A stretch of DNA of 64,000 bases from an uncultured Fretibacterium sp. (GTDB taxonomy: Bacteria; Synergistota; Synergistia; Synergistales; Aminobacteriaceae): contig CAMGZM010000011.1 of NCBI GenBank assembly GCA_946183145.1, positions 1-64,000 of the forward strand. Direction: 5' to 3'. Of the stretch, positions 17,169 through 25,990 are shown piece after piece (the stretch's first letter is position 1; each line of letters starts with the position of its first letter). The translations under genes were made by a program, and so were the position numbers. The notes beneath the pieces are model-generated. The model did not search any database, was not told the DNA's origin, and worked only from the letters and a program-made list of their open reading frames with translations.

Positions 17169-18497
17169 ATGTACACAGGCAAACACGGAAGAGTGTTAGG
17201 TATAGTGCTTGCCGGGGGAAAAGGCGAACGCTTGATGCCCCTGACGAGTTACCGCGCTAAACCCGCCGTATATTTCGCCGCAAAGTACCGTATCATTGAT
17301 TTTGCACTCTCCAACCTCATCAACAGCGGAATCTATTCAGTCTACGTTCTCACGCAGTTCAAAAGCCAGTCGCTTAACGAGCATATAGAGCGGGGCTGGC
17401 AGTTCGGAGGAGCTATGCGCGGAAGGGATTTCTTTGTTACGACAATTCCCGCGCAGATGTGGAGCGGTGAACATTGGTTCCAGGGAACAGCGGACGCAGT
17501 TTATCAGGCCAAGCACATGATTACGCGCTACAGAGCCGATAAAGTCTGCATATTCGCGGCGGATCACATCTACAAGATGGACGTTGAGCAGATGCTCGCA
17601 TACCATGACGCACAGCACGCAGATGTAACAATCGCGGCTAATGTCGTACCTGTTGAAGAGGCTACCGCTTTCGGTTGCATTAAGACGGACAAGAACGGGC
17701 GAATCATCGAGTTCATGGAGAAGCCGAAAAACCCGCCGGAGATTCCGAGCCGCCCGGGATTCTCGTATGTCTCAATGGGAAATTACGTTTTTGACCGCAA
17801 AGTTCTTGAAGAGGCTCTTGACGATGACGCAATGAAGGAAGAAACGAGTCATGACTTCGGCAAGGACATTATCCCCGACCTTGTAGAACACGGAATGAAG
17901 GTATGCGCTTACGACTTCTCAACAAACGTACTTCCTCACCCGACAGCAGAGACTGAACTCATACACCAGTGGAGGACGGATAAACCTTACTGGCGCGATG
18001 TAGGGACTCTCTATGCTTACTGGAAAGCGCACATGGAGCTTATCGGGCACGAGTCGGAAATGTCATTCTACAATCCCATGTGGCCAATACGCACAGTGTC
18101 TTACGGTGATCCCCCTTCATACTGCTATCCTGACAGCGGACACCCCTGCAACATCAACAGAGTCATGCTCTCAGAGGGAAGCAGGATTTTCGGCGCGGAC
18201 GTGTCAAATTCGGTTTTGGCGCGCAACAGCCTCGTACAGGCGGGAAGCGTTGTTGAAGAGAGTATCATCGGCCATGATGTTGTTATCGGCAGAAATTGCA
18301 GAATCAAACGCGCAATCATTGACGGCCATAACATTATCCCCGACGGCACTGTGATAGGTGAAGACCCTGACCTTGACGCGAAGAATTACTACGTTGACCC
18401 GAAATCGGGAATCGTTGTCGCAGGAGTCCCCAAAGAATTGTACCTGACCGGAAGCGATCAGCTCGAAGAAGGCCAGAGCTGGGACACAATGGGCTAA
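17169..18497 (+). CDS. glgC: Glucose-1-phosphate adenylyltransferase
   Basis: A 442-residue ADP-glucose pyrophosphorylase that makes the substrate for GlgA. LAGGKGERLMPLTSYRAKPAV (residues 13-33) contains the nucleotide-binding and regulatory Lys region. IIDFALSN, HWFQGTADAVYQ and a C-terminal left-handed beta-helix with repeated hexapeptides (about 330-430) follow. The start at 17169 is chosen because the protein then opens MYTGKHGRVLGIVLAGG, and AAGGGAG lies upstream; the longer frame adds 14 unconserved residues. Last gene of the glycogen operon. Confidence 0.95.
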   Translation: MYTGKHGRVLGIVLAGGKGERLMPLTSYRAKPAVYFAAKYRIIDFALSNLINSGIYSVYVLTQFKSQSLNEHIERGWQFGGAMRGRDFFVTTIPAQMWSGEHWFQGTADAVYQAKHMITRYRADKVCIFAADHIYKMDVEQMLAYHDAQHADVTIAANVVPVEEATAFGCIKTDKNGRIIEFMEKPKNPPEIPSRPGFSYVSMGNYVFDRKVLEEALDDDAMKEETSHDFGKDIIPDLVEHGMKVCAYDFSTNVLPHPTAETELIHQWRTDKPYWRDVGTLYAYWKAHMELIGHESEMSFYNPMWPIRTVSYGDPPSYCYPDSGHPCNINRVMLSEGSRIFGADVSNSVLARNSLVQAGSVVEESIIGHDVVIGRNCRIKRAIIDGHNIIPDGTVIGEDPDLDAKNYYVDPKSGIVVAGVPKELYLTGSDQLEEGQSWDTMG

Positions 18498-18507
18498 ACA
18501 CGGAAAA

Positions 18508-19194
18508 TCAATATGACCTCCCGCGCTTTTTGTGTGGGAGGCTTTTTGTTATGTACTTGTATGTGTGAGTGCGTTCGTTTCCTTCAACGCTCATGAAGTC
18601 GTTTATATCTTCAGGCGTGTCAATGTCGTCAAGAGTTTCTGCTTTACAGTATGATACGCCCTGCCTGCTTAAGGTTTTTACAGTTTCATTGAGGACGCTT
18701 GAATTTCCCCATGATGAAAGACTGAACACTTCAGGAATATATTTTCTCATCCCTATTAGCCAGTAACCTCCGTCAGATGATAGGCCGATTACAGCGTCAG
18801 AGTCATTCAGCGAGTCAAAAGCCCGCAAAATATTTTCAGCCCTCACAGAAGGAATATCAGCACCGATAATCACAGCCCGTTTATATCCGTCAGCAAAAAT
18901 ATCACGCAAAGCATTCTTCATTCTTTCACCGAGATTATTACCCTCTTGTTTCATGAGAATGAATGAAGACGGAATATATTTCTGATAGTCTGCAATGTCC
19001 CCGCTTCCTGTCCAGCATAAATATATGTTTGTGTAGATGAGCTTCAACGCCTCAGAGAAAATATCACGCCACATAGCAAGGTGCAATTCTGACCGCTGAG
19101 TCTCATTGAGGATTGGCGCGAGTCTCGTCTTTGTCTCATGGCCGATTGGGAGCCGCGAAAATATTATCAGTGCCGTATCATTTCCCATTGTCAT
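18508..19194 (-). CDS. TIGR04282/DUF2064-type glycosyltransferase
   Basis: A 228-residue GT-A-fold protein of the DUF2064 family. ALIIFSRLPIGHETKTRL is the family N-terminus (the F-x-R-x-P-x-x-G-x-x-K-T-R-L nucleotide site), then IGADIPSV, GLSSDGGYWLIG and TLDDIDTPED. This family is annotated in arsenosugar-type clusters with ArsS and TIGR04283 proteins, as here. The family link to arsenic is by co-occurrence. It overlaps the preceding gene by 17 bases. The extended basic C-terminus (HKKRGRSY) partly comes from reading through the opposite terminator. Confidence 0.85.
   Translation of the reverse strand: MTMGNDTALIIFSRLPIGHETKTRLAPILNETQRSELHLAMWRDIFSEALKLIYTNIYLCWTGSGDIADYQKYIPSSFILMKQEGNNLGERMKNALRDIFADGYKRAVIIGADIPSVRAENILRAFDSLNDSDAVIGLSSDGGYWLIGMRKYIPEVFSLSSWGNSSVLNETVKTLSRQGVSYCKAETLDDIDTPEDINDFMSVEGNERTHTYKYITKSLPHKKRGRSY
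18517..18547 (+). terminator. Terminator of the glycogen operon
   Basis: CCTCCCGCGC pairs with GTGTGGGAGG (G-U pairs included) and is followed by CTTTTTG. It overlaps the coding 3' end of the convergent glycosyltransferase. Confidence 0.8.
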
Positions 19195-19867
19195 AAATCC
19201 GCCTCAATCTTTCAGTGTTCACGCCAAGAATGTACAGAGCCTTCACGATATTCATCTTTAACCACGTTTTGAGTCGCCCGTTCTGCGTGTAGCGTCTTGC
19301 TGATGTCCCGATAACTGTATCAAGCGCGTGAATTTGTCCGAGCCTGTGAAAAGTTCTGAGCCGCCGCGAAATTTCCCAGTCCTCCATCAATGAAACATCC
19401 GCGAATCCTCCGAGTCCGTCAAAAACATCACGCCTGATGAATAACCCTTGATCCCCAAAAATGAGACAAAAATTTTTCGCCCGCGTGTGTGAAGTCCTCT
19501 CGATAAACTTCATGAATCTATCATCAGCGTCATAAAATTTCAGCCGGAAAAATCCCCCTGCCGCGCCGTCAGAAATTGCGCGTTCAATGTCGTGAAGGCT
19601 TGAAGGTGAGACAATAGAGTCAGCGTGAACGAACCACAAAATATTTCCTGATGATACTTTTGCTCCGGCGTTCATCTGTCTTGCGCGTCCTGATGGTGAA
19701 TTGATAACTGTGATATTTCGTAATGCTGAAAGTTTTTCGCGTGTACCGTCCGTGCTTCCTCCGTCAGAGATTATTATCTCCTTTTCACCGTCAAGACTCG
19801 TCAGCGCGTCAACAAGAGTCCCGATTCTTTCTGCCTCGTTAAGCACCGGGACAATCACCGAGATCAT
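19178..19867 (-). CDS. TIGR04283-type GT2 glycosyltransferase
   Basis: A 229-residue family 2 transferase: SVIVPVLNEAERIGTLV, IISDGGSTDGT (nucleotide and metal site), a middle SGRARQMNAGA segment and MEDWEISRRL near 175. The combination with DUF2064 and ArsS proteins matches the gene set annotated for arsenosugar biosynthesis. The ATG follows the ArsS stop directly (TAAATG), so coupling is likely. The acceptor is not proven. Confidence 0.85.
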   Translation of the reverse strand: MISVIVPVLNEAERIGTLVDALTSLDGEKEIIISDGGSTDGTREKLSALRNITVINSPSGRARQMNAGAKVSSGNILWFVHADSIVSPSSLHDIERAISDGAAGGFFRLKFYDADDRFMKFIERTSHTRAKNFCLIFGDQGLFIRRDVFDGLGGFADVSLMEDWEISRRLRTFHRLGQIHALDTVIGTSARRYTQNGRLKTWLKMNIVKALYILGVNTERLRRIYDNGK

Positions 19868-20797
19868 TTATACGGTCGTTCCTCCGCAGCTTGATCCGCT
19901 TCCGGCTGTGCAGGCGTAACAGTGATTGCCGAATCTGATTCGCCTCTTCTGAATCTCGTGAAGGTCTGCGATATTTTGCGGGCCGTCAATCGTGAGTCCT
20001 AATGGCTGGTTGAAATCGCAGTCGTATAATCTTCCGTCCCAAGCTACTGACAACTGAAAACGGCACATCATGTTTTCAACGGCTGAAGGGTTGAACGAGT
20101 CAATAAGGAGAGTCATGTAACTGTCGTAACTTCCCGATTTCCTGAGAGAGTCGCCAAAACGCCCAATCGGGTTATTTGTGATGGTAAAAAGGCGGGTGAA
20201 TGTGATTCCGTGCTCTGACATCAAGCGCGATTTGTATTCCGCTTCAAGCTCGCTTTGATTCGGAGGGAGAAAATCACCGTTAGGATTGTAGACCAAATCA
20301 AGAATGTGTTTCTCATCATGGCCGTAACCCAATGCGTTAAGAGTCTTGAGCACAGATATTGCGGCGTTGAATGTTCCTTTTCCTCTCATTGAGTCGCAAT
20401 TTTCCTCAGTGTAGCAGGGAAGGGACGCGGCAATCTCTATGTTTCTGTCAGCGAGAAAAGCGGGTATATCCTCGTAACCTTTCTGCGTCATGATAACAAG
20501 ATTGCTTCTCACGATGACATGCGCGAGTTTTGCGGCCTCGTCAACAAGAAAGCGGAAATCAGGATTCATTTCCGGCGCGCCCCCGGTGATGTCGAGAGTC
20601 TCAAAGTTCGGGAGGATTCGCAGAATATGAGTCATTGTCTCGCGTGTCATGATCTCTTTTCGTCCCGGCCCGGCGTTAATGTGGCAGTGAGTGCAGGAAA
20701 GATTGCAGAGGCTTCCTATGTTGACCTGAAGGACACGCAGCTTTTCAGCCGTGAATTTCAGCGCGGGATTGTTTATCATATCTTCAAACGGTATCAT
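19868..20797 (-). CDS. arsS: ArsS-type radical SAM protein (rSAM/Cys-rich, TIGR04167-like)
   Basis: A 309-residue radical SAM enzyme. CNLSCTHCHI (C31, C35, C38) binds the [4Fe-4S]-SAM cluster. The Cys-rich C-terminal DUF3641-type domain ends in CYACTAGSGSSCGG. Some homologs carry selenocysteine in that last motif; here the codon is TGC, so it is cysteine. The known role assigned to ArsS is adding a deoxyadenosyl group to dimethylarsinate on the way to arsenosugars. The start at 20797 is set by AGGAG 9 bases upstream; it overlaps the CCG gene by 14 bases. No arsM is seen in the window. Confidence 0.85.
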   Translation of the reverse strand: MIPFEDMINNPALKFTAEKLRVLQVNIGSLCNLSCTHCHINAGPGRKEIMTRETMTHILRILPNFETLDITGGAPEMNPDFRFLVDEAAKLAHVIVRSNLVIMTQKGYEDIPAFLADRNIEIAASLPCYTEENCDSMRGKGTFNAAISVLKTLNALGYGHDEKHILDLVYNPNGDFLPPNQSELEAEYKSRLMSEHGITFTRLFTITNNPIGRFGDSLRKSGSYDSYMTLLIDSFNPSAVENMMCRFQLSVAWDGRLYDCDFNQPLGLTIDGPQNIADLHEIQKRRIRFGNHCYACTAGSGSSCGGTTV

Positions 20798-21584
20798 GTC
20801 TAACTCTCCTTGCTGTGATGTATCTGTTGTATAGGTTTGAATTTTTTGCTGACGATTCACCGTCCCCGAATATCAGATCAAGTATGTGAATGCTGTTATG
20901 ACCGCCGAGGCTCATTGCTGACCTGCAAGCGGCGCAGTACGATATTATTGTGTCGCAGGGTGATTCGTCAGCGCGCTCAATCTTGCACTTTCTGCCATAA
21001 CGTGAGTCGCATGTCGTGAGAGTCTGAATGCCTCCGCAGCATTTCTTCAGCGGGAACTCAATCACATTAACGCCGAGAAACGCAAGAATCTTCCTGACGC
21101 TTTCAGAAATTTCCGGGAGACTCGTGCATGAGTCCTGAATGCTTGCGTCGAGTCCTGAGAATTTCCCGCGCAATCTTTCGGGGAGTCCGTGCTTTGCGAT
21201 TAATGGCCACAGCGATAATATTTCCCTGTCTTTGTCGTATTGCCTGAGAATGTTATTGCATGTCTGGCACGCTGTAATGATTGTTCGTGCGTTCATCGCG
21301 TCAAGTTTTCGCCTTACGCTGTCGATTCGTTTCGTGAATAGTTTTGTCTCTCCCATGAGCTTTAACGGTTTAGCGCAGCAGGCTGTGATTATTCCGCATG
21401 AGCCTAAATTCCCGATGACGTAATCACGAACCGCAAAAACGTATTCAGGGTTATAGCCCGTGAGACTGCATCCGGGGAAAAATACTGTATCACAATTTCC
21501 CGATGACTGTTGAAGAATTGATGAGGCAGCCAGAAACATATCAGCATTAATTGCCGAACGGAACAAGAATTTTCTGATGCTCAC
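20784..21584 (-). CDS. CCG-domain (cysteine-rich) Fe-S protein
   Basis: A 266-residue protein with two CCG-type cysteine modules, FFPGCSLTGYNPEYVF ... ITACCAKP and SIQDSCTSLP ... LKKCCGGIQTL, plus ACQTCNN and SYCAACRS. Such domains (GlpC, HdrB, LutA) bind non-cubane or [4Fe-4S] clusters and pass electrons. Starts at GTG, overlapping the previous stop (GTGA), with GGAGGG ahead. Its place between ArsS and the membrane genes suggests a redox partner, but that is inference. Confidence 0.8.
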   Translation of the reverse strand: MSIRKFLFRSAINADMFLAASSILQQSSGNCDTVFFPGCSLTGYNPEYVFAVRDYVIGNLGSCGIITACCAKPLKLMGETKLFTKRIDSVRRKLDAMNARTIITACQTCNNILRQYDKDREILSLWPLIAKHGLPERLRGKFSGLDASIQDSCTSLPEISESVRKILAFLGVNVIEFPLKKCCGGIQTLTTCDSRYGRKCKIERADESPCDTIISYCAACRSAMSLGGHNSIHILDLIFGDGESSAKNSNLYNRYITARRVRHDTV

Positions 21585-21961
21585 TTTCTATCCCTCCGTA
21601 AAAGTATCAACAGCAAGCCGATAACCGCAAATGCAATCATGGCCGTGTTGATTGCAGCAAAAGGGACTCTGTTAATCATCAGCCCTTCACGGATTATTGA
21701 CGCAGGAATGATTCTCACGCTCTCAGAATCAAGAAGCAATAATATTCCCGAACACGAAATCACGAGGCTTAATGCTGAAGCCGTGAACGTCGCGCAAAAT
21801 TTTCTCAGCGGATGAATTACGAGCTGCAGCAAAAAGAGGAGGCCGGATAAACCGAAGAATACCCAGCCGATATTAACGCGCATTTCGAGCCATTCATTTT
21901 GGAACAAGCACACGCTGATTAACATGCTTAACGTTACGGAGTTGTAGAGGATAGCAATCAT
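21581..21961 (-). CDS. Small polytopic membrane protein
   Basis: A 126-residue protein with about four hydrophobic segments (residues 8-20, 30-46, 58-78, 100-121) and an Arg-rich cytoplasmic end (LLRRDRK). Not recognised. Overlaps both neighbours by a few bases and so belongs to the ArsS/YdjY/TVP38 operon. It may anchor or accompany the CCG redox protein. Confidence 0.6.
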   Translation of the reverse strand: MIAILYNSVTLSMLISVCLFQNEWLEMRVNIGWVFFGLSGLLFLLQLVIHPLRKFCATFTASALSLVISCSGILLLLDSESVRIIPASIIREGLMINRVPFAAINTAMIAFAVIGLLLILLRRDRK

Positions 21962-22593
21962 TATTTCACGAGCCTTACGATTACGTTTACTTTTGTTCCG
22001 TCAGGCGGGAGAATTTTTACGTTCCCCTTGAAGCTGACCTCTTTATTGTTCATCGCTCCTGTAGGCCACGCGGCATTAGTGCTTATTCCTGCGGCGCATG
22101 AGTCAAGGCATATGAAGCAGCCCGGATGACTCCTCATAGCGAAATCAAGATTACCCGTAAATCTCAGGTCTATAGGTCTCACTTCACCATTTGCGACAGT
22201 AGTTATTACAGCGTCATCAAGAGGGATTTCACCGTTTGAGCCTTCCCACGTCAAGAATACTGTGAGCTTTGAGCCTTCTGTTGATTTACCCTCTGAGCTG
22301 TTGCGGGCTTTCATGTCTTCGGGCTTGATGTTGTTGCCGGGGACTGCTCCGAGTTCGGTCAATGCGTTGTAGTAATCTATCTCGCTGACTAATGCGCGCA
22401 TGATTGACTTTTCGCCGTTGCCCCCTTTGTAGTATGAGAGTGCGTGCTTTGTCGGGCTTACGAGATATTTTCCGTTGACCTCAGCGGGGATTATGATTTC
22501 TCCCTTCTCTTTGTCGACGATGAGCGACTCTTCAGCAAATGACGCTGACACTAACGCACACAATACGGCCATGACAAGCAGAAATTTTTTCAT
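21961..22593 (-). CDS. Secreted YdjY-domain protein
   Basis: A 210-residue exported protein with signal peptide (KKFLLVMAVLCALVSASFA). YdjY-like features: KEKGEIIIPAEVNGKY at the start, HALSYYKGGNGEKSIMRAL, and SHPGCFICLDSCAAGIS near 155, a cysteine cluster that could hold metal. In E. coli ydjY stands between two TVP38-type genes (ydjX, ydjZ); here two TVP38 genes are directly upstream, a matching neighbourhood. Molecular role unknown. AGGAGG precedes the ATG. Confidence 0.7.
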   Translation of the reverse strand: MKKFLLVMAVLCALVSASFAEESLIVDKEKGEIIIPAEVNGKYLVSPTKHALSYYKGGNGEKSIMRALVSEIDYYNALTELGAVPGNNIKPEDMKARNSSEGKSTEGSKLTVFLTWEGSNGEIPLDDAVITTVANGEVRPIDLRFTGNLDFAMRSHPGCFICLDSCAAGISTNAAWPTGAMNNKEVSFKGNVKILPPDGTKVNVIVRLVK

Positions 22594-22600
22594 GATATTG

Positions 22601-23263
22601 TTACCTCCTAATGAATTTTTTGTGCAGAATTACTCCTGCAATTGTTACGATTATTGCAGCTGATACGGCAATGAGCAAGTAAAGATTTCTCCGCTCAGAG
22701 TCCCCGATTCCCGCTGCGCCCAATGTGAACACCGCAGAACCTGGAGCAATGAATACGAACGTGTAAACAGTATACGGCAATAACTTTATGTCGGTGAGTC
22801 CGTAAGCGAAATTCTGAAGGTTATACGGGAACAACGGCACAAGCCTCGTAACCATTAACAGAATCACGCCGCTGTGTTGAACGTCATCAATCAGAAATTT
22901 TTTCAGCAGGGAATTTTTCTCAATCATCGGACGAACAGAGTCGCGCAGGAAATATCTTCCCGCCAAAAACGCAAGAACAGCACCGAGAGTCGCCGCAATC
23001 ACACATAATATTGTTCCCGTGAAAGGCTCAAAGAGAATCCCGGCGATAACCGCAAAGAACGCACCGGGCATAGCAAGCACTACACAGCAGAATGATGTAG
23101 CGAGAATGTATATCATCATGGCCGTTAATGGGTAATCGTCAGAAAGCGAACGAAAATTTTTCGCGGCCTCAATGAATTTCGCGGACAATCCGAAATGATT
23201 AGCCAGCAAGATTATCACCGTCAGCAAAATCACAAACACTGAAAGTTTTACACGGCGAGTCAA
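22601..23263 (-). CDS. TVP38/TMEM64 (DedA-like) membrane protein
   Basis: A 220-residue inner-membrane protein of the VTT/SNARE-associated fold. Central AMPGAFFAVIAGILFEPFTG, GAVLAFLAGRYFLRD and TRLVPLFPYNLQNFAYGLT are signature segments; related proteins act as lipid scramblases or transporters. TTG start overlapping the upstream stop, with GGAGAAG ahead. Second of two paralogs in a row. Confidence 0.85.
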   Translation of the reverse strand: MTRRVKLSVFVILLTVIILLANHFGLSAKFIEAAKNFRSLSDDYPLTAMMIYILATSFCCVVLAMPGAFFAVIAGILFEPFTGTILCVIAATLGAVLAFLAGRYFLRDSVRPMIEKNSLLKKFLIDDVQHSGVILLMVTRLVPLFPYNLQNFAYGLTDIKLLPYTVYTFVFIAPGSAVFTLGAAGIGDSERRNLYLLIAVSAAIIVTIAGVILHKKFIRR

Positions 23264-23943
23264 TTTTTGTGCTTCTCCCTGTAAATCTGCCTCATCATCA
23301 CAACGACAGCAGACAGCGCAAAGAGGAATAATAATCCCGTCATCAGCATTTGCGCTCCGCCCGTGAGCATTCCGCCGACATATGAATATACGATTGTTGC
23401 GGGCAATTGTCCGACTCCTGTTGCGATGAAGAAGGGCAGGAAACGCATTGACGTTAAGCCCGCCGCATAGCTCACAAGGTCGAACGATATGAACGGGAGC
23501 AATCTCGCTATGAGTATGCTGTGAGTCCCGTAACGCTCAAAAAATTTGTCGACTGACTGAAGCCCTGCACGGCTCGTGAGTTTCTCCGCTGCATTACGTC
23601 CGAGAACGCGCGAAATCCAGAAGCACAGAGCAGCACCGGCCATCGCGCTTGACCATGAGAGAACAGCCCCCTTCACCCAGCCGAAAAGATTCGCATTCGC
23701 AAGAGTTATGATGAACGCAGGAAGAGGAGCCGCCACCGACTGGAATATCATCAGTAAGAACGAAACCGCCGCGGCATATGCTCCGTAGTCAGCAATAAAT
23801 TCACGCATGACCCCGAAATCACCCGACGCAAACGCAGAGAGAGTCATATCGATAAAGTTCTTGTATGACGGGAAAATGAAATATGAAACGACAGCGATAA
23901 CGAGTGCTGAGAGGATTAAAATTTTTGCAGAAAGATTTTTCAT
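23260..23943 (-). CDS. TVP38/TMEM64 (DedA-like) membrane protein
   Basis: A 227-residue VTT-domain protein, first gene of the minus-strand ArsS operon. QSVAAPLPAFIITLANANLFG, GAALCFWISRVLGRN and ARLLPFISFDLVSYAAGLTSM fit the family, with five to six membrane segments. It probably pairs with the following paralog. A terminator for the upstream gene lies just before it, so the operon promoter must be within or next to 23944-23997, although no clear boxes are visible. Confidence 0.85.
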   Translation of the reverse strand: MKNLSAKILILSALVIAVVSYFIFPSYKNFIDMTLSAFASGDFGVMREFIADYGAYAAAVSFLLMIFQSVAAPLPAFIITLANANLFGWVKGAVLSWSSAMAGAALCFWISRVLGRNAAEKLTSRAGLQSVDKFFERYGTHSILIARLLPFISFDLVSYAAGLTSMRFLPFFIATGVGQLPATIVYSYVGGMLTGGAQMLMTGLLFLFALSAVVVMMRQIYREKHKN

Positions 23944-23948
23944 CGCGG

Positions 23949-23985
23949 TAAAAAAATAATGCCCCGTCTTTTTACAGGCAGGGCA
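23949..23985 (-). terminator. Terminator after the transglutaminase-like gene
   Basis: On the minus strand TGCCCTG pairs with CGGGGCA (one U-G pair) and is followed by ATTATTTTTTT. Confidence 0.7.
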
Positions 23986-23997
23986 AAATTTTGCAGG

Positions 23998-25017
23998 TTA
24001 GTCGAGATCTAATTTGACTTTGAACTCAAACGTTTTCGGGCTGAACCAGTCAATTGCTTTTCCGTCAATCTCCGCATAAGGATACATGAAGTACGTCAAC
24101 GGAGTCTTTGCTGTTGATTCGCTTAATACTGTTTCTCTTGTGTCGCGGTTGAGAGCGATTCTGAAAAGCTCATCGCCTGCCCAGAAGAAATCAGACCACT
24201 TTTTAGCGTCGTCAACTTTCTCGATGTTCTCATTCAGCATTTTCTTGCGGACATCAGCAGGATCGGCCATTACCCAGCCTGTTCCGGGAACGTAAAACTC
24301 TGTCCAGCAATGATAGTTCCCGGTGATTTCGCCGGATTTCGCCGGGTCGACTCTCAAGCCGTAAACATCTCTTGTCGGAATCCCTGAAGCCCTCGCAAGC
24401 GCAACAAACACCGAGCTAATGTCCGCGCATTTTCCGCCACCGCTCTTCTCTGAGATTGTGCGAATCGGAAGGCCGAGTCCGCAGCCCTCTTTCACGCTCT
24501 CATCCCTGAACGTGTTTTCCAGTACCCAGCGGTAAATCCCCTTTGCTTTCTCAAGCACTGTTTCTTTCTTCAGGAACTCCATGCTTGCTTCAGCGCAGAA
24601 ACCTTTATCGATTGGCAGCGAGGGAGTCGCCTCAAGATATTTCCTGACTTCGGGCGGGAATGCGTCTTTTGTCTCCTTGATGTCGGTGTTCTTCGTGTAA
24701 TGCGAATCGACTCTGAATGACATTGTGAGGCTAGGAACTTCAGCGGGCTTTGTCCACACTGCATGAAGGTAAACAGCTCCGGCTTTGGGATCATTCTCGA
24801 CTCCGATTTTCGCGCCGTTGCTCTTCACGTCAACAAATGTGATTGTCTGATTAGCGTCTGACATCGGATAAGGGAGCCAGAGTTCAGCCTTCTCAGCTTT
24901 TGCCGCGTCCTTGAGATTCACGTCAAATGTTACTGTGCCTTTGTACTCTGCGAATGATACGGAAGCGAACGAAAACACAACCGCTGAAACGAGGAGTACG
25001 GATAAAATTTTACGCAT
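23998..25017 (-). CDS. Secreted transglutaminase-like protein
   Basis: A 339-residue exported protein with signal peptide (MRKILSVLLVSAVVFSFASVSFA). The transglutaminase/protease-like core has the triad Cys (SGGGKCADIS), His (ITGNYHCWTEFY) and Asp (WVMADPADV). The preceding beta-rich domain (residues ~25-115) is typical of such periplasmic proteins. ATG 25017 fits the AAGGAG site better than the in-frame GTG four codons earlier. Likely acts on envelope peptides; substrate unknown. Monocistronic. Confidence 0.82.
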   Translation of the reverse strand: MRKILSVLLVSAVVFSFASVSFAEYKGTVTFDVNLKDAAKAEKAELWLPYPMSDANQTITFVDVKSNGAKIGVENDPKAGAVYLHAVWTKPAEVPSLTMSFRVDSHYTKNTDIKETKDAFPPEVRKYLEATPSLPIDKGFCAEASMEFLKKETVLEKAKGIYRWVLENTFRDESVKEGCGLGLPIRTISEKSGGGKCADISSVFVALARASGIPTRDVYGLRVDPAKSGEITGNYHCWTEFYVPGTGWVMADPADVRKKMLNENIEKVDDAKKWSDFFWAGDELFRIALNRDTRETVLSESTAKTPLTYFMYPYAEIDGKAIDWFSPKTFEFKVKLDLD

Positions 25018-25286
25018 GGAAAAAATCACTCCTTGTATAAATTCATCTTGAGGGCGAATTTTTACCCCCCAGATTTTTGCCTTTATGTTTGTTACTGCCT
25101 GAAAGTTAATCGGAAAGTGAAGAAGGAATCACAATAACCGTATCAACATGGCAGTTTGCAACACGTGCATAAAATTTTTCTGCTCATGTTAATTTTGACG
25201 GCATGAAAATTTTTCCTCCTGAAATGTTTTATGATTGTGTTATTCTAATTCATGTTCAGCGCGAAAAACAATAGGAGGTTTTCATT

Positions 25287-25775
25287 ATTCAGAATATACC
25301 AGTTTACGCGGTCTGCGGTTGGTCAGGTTCAGGCAAAACAACATTCATTGAGGGACTCATTCCTGAATTGAGGAAGCGCAGATTAAGAGTCGCTGTCGTG
25401 AAACATGACGCGCATGATTTTTCGGTTGACCGTGAAGGCAAAGACACATTCAGATTCACGAAGGCAGGCGCGGAGATCGTAGCGATAACTTCCGGGACTC
25501 ACTCGGCAATAATGGAGAACAGATTTACGACGCTTGAGGATATATTGACCCGTATTCATGATGTCGATGTGATTATCTCTGAGGGATTCAAGAGTCATGA
25601 AGGCTTGAAGCGAATCGGGATCCGGCGCGGGGATTATGAGCTTCCTGACGGTGAATATATTGCAGTGATTAGTGATGTCCCGTTTGAGTGTGATGTTCCT
25701 GTTTTCGGGATTAACGATTACTGCGCGTTTGCTGAATGGCTGATTACTGACATTGGATTATTGCGCCTGAATTGA
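25287..25775 (+). CDS. mobB: Molybdopterin-guanine dinucleotide biosynthesis protein B, apparent ATT start
   Basis: About 163 residues. The P-loop GWSGSGKTT lies only ~11 residues from the proposed start. KHDAHDF, the THSAIMENRF region and IISEGFKSHEG follow the MobB family, a GTP-binding partner of MobA. The frame has no ATG, GTG or TTG before the P-loop: a TAG stands just upstream, and the first such codon (TTG 25368) would delete the P-loop. AGGAGG (25273-25278) is followed after 5 and 8 bases by two ATT codons (25284, 25287), so ATT initiation is the simplest reading; a base-call error from ATG is the alternative. First gene of the molybdenum block. Confidence 0.82.
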   Translation: MQNIPVYAVCGWSGSGKTTFIEGLIPELRKRRLRVAVVKHDAHDFSVDREGKDTFRFTKAGAEIVAITSGTHSAIMENRFTTLEDILTRIHDVDVIISEGFKSHEGLKRIGIRRGDYELPDGEYIAVISDVPFECDVPVFGINDYCAFAEWLITDIGLLRLN

Positions 25776-25990
25776 TACACGCTTAGAATTTCATCATTCA
25801 CTTATCACAAATTGAGGAGGGGAATTTCATTGCGTCTGACAGTAACATGAACAGCCTGTAACTTTGCACGTGCTGCATTATGTTATCGCCGGCGTGAGAA
25901 ATTGTAGCCTCTTACACTTTTTCCCTGAAATTTTGCGTTCAGAGTCCCGGCGGTTAATGGGTCATTAATATTCTGAGGGTGAAATTAATC

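Noticed and set aside
19868..19920. Selenocysteine in the C-terminal motif of the ArsS-like protein
   Set aside because: The codon at the position is TGC (Cys), and the gene ends in a normal TAA.
25800..25860. AGGAGGGG followed by ATT or TTG and a 6-10 codon mini-frame, a possible leader peptide ahead of torD
   Set aside because: Frames are too short to judge, no attenuator-like paired stems are visible, and nothing supports translation. Left as non-coding leader.
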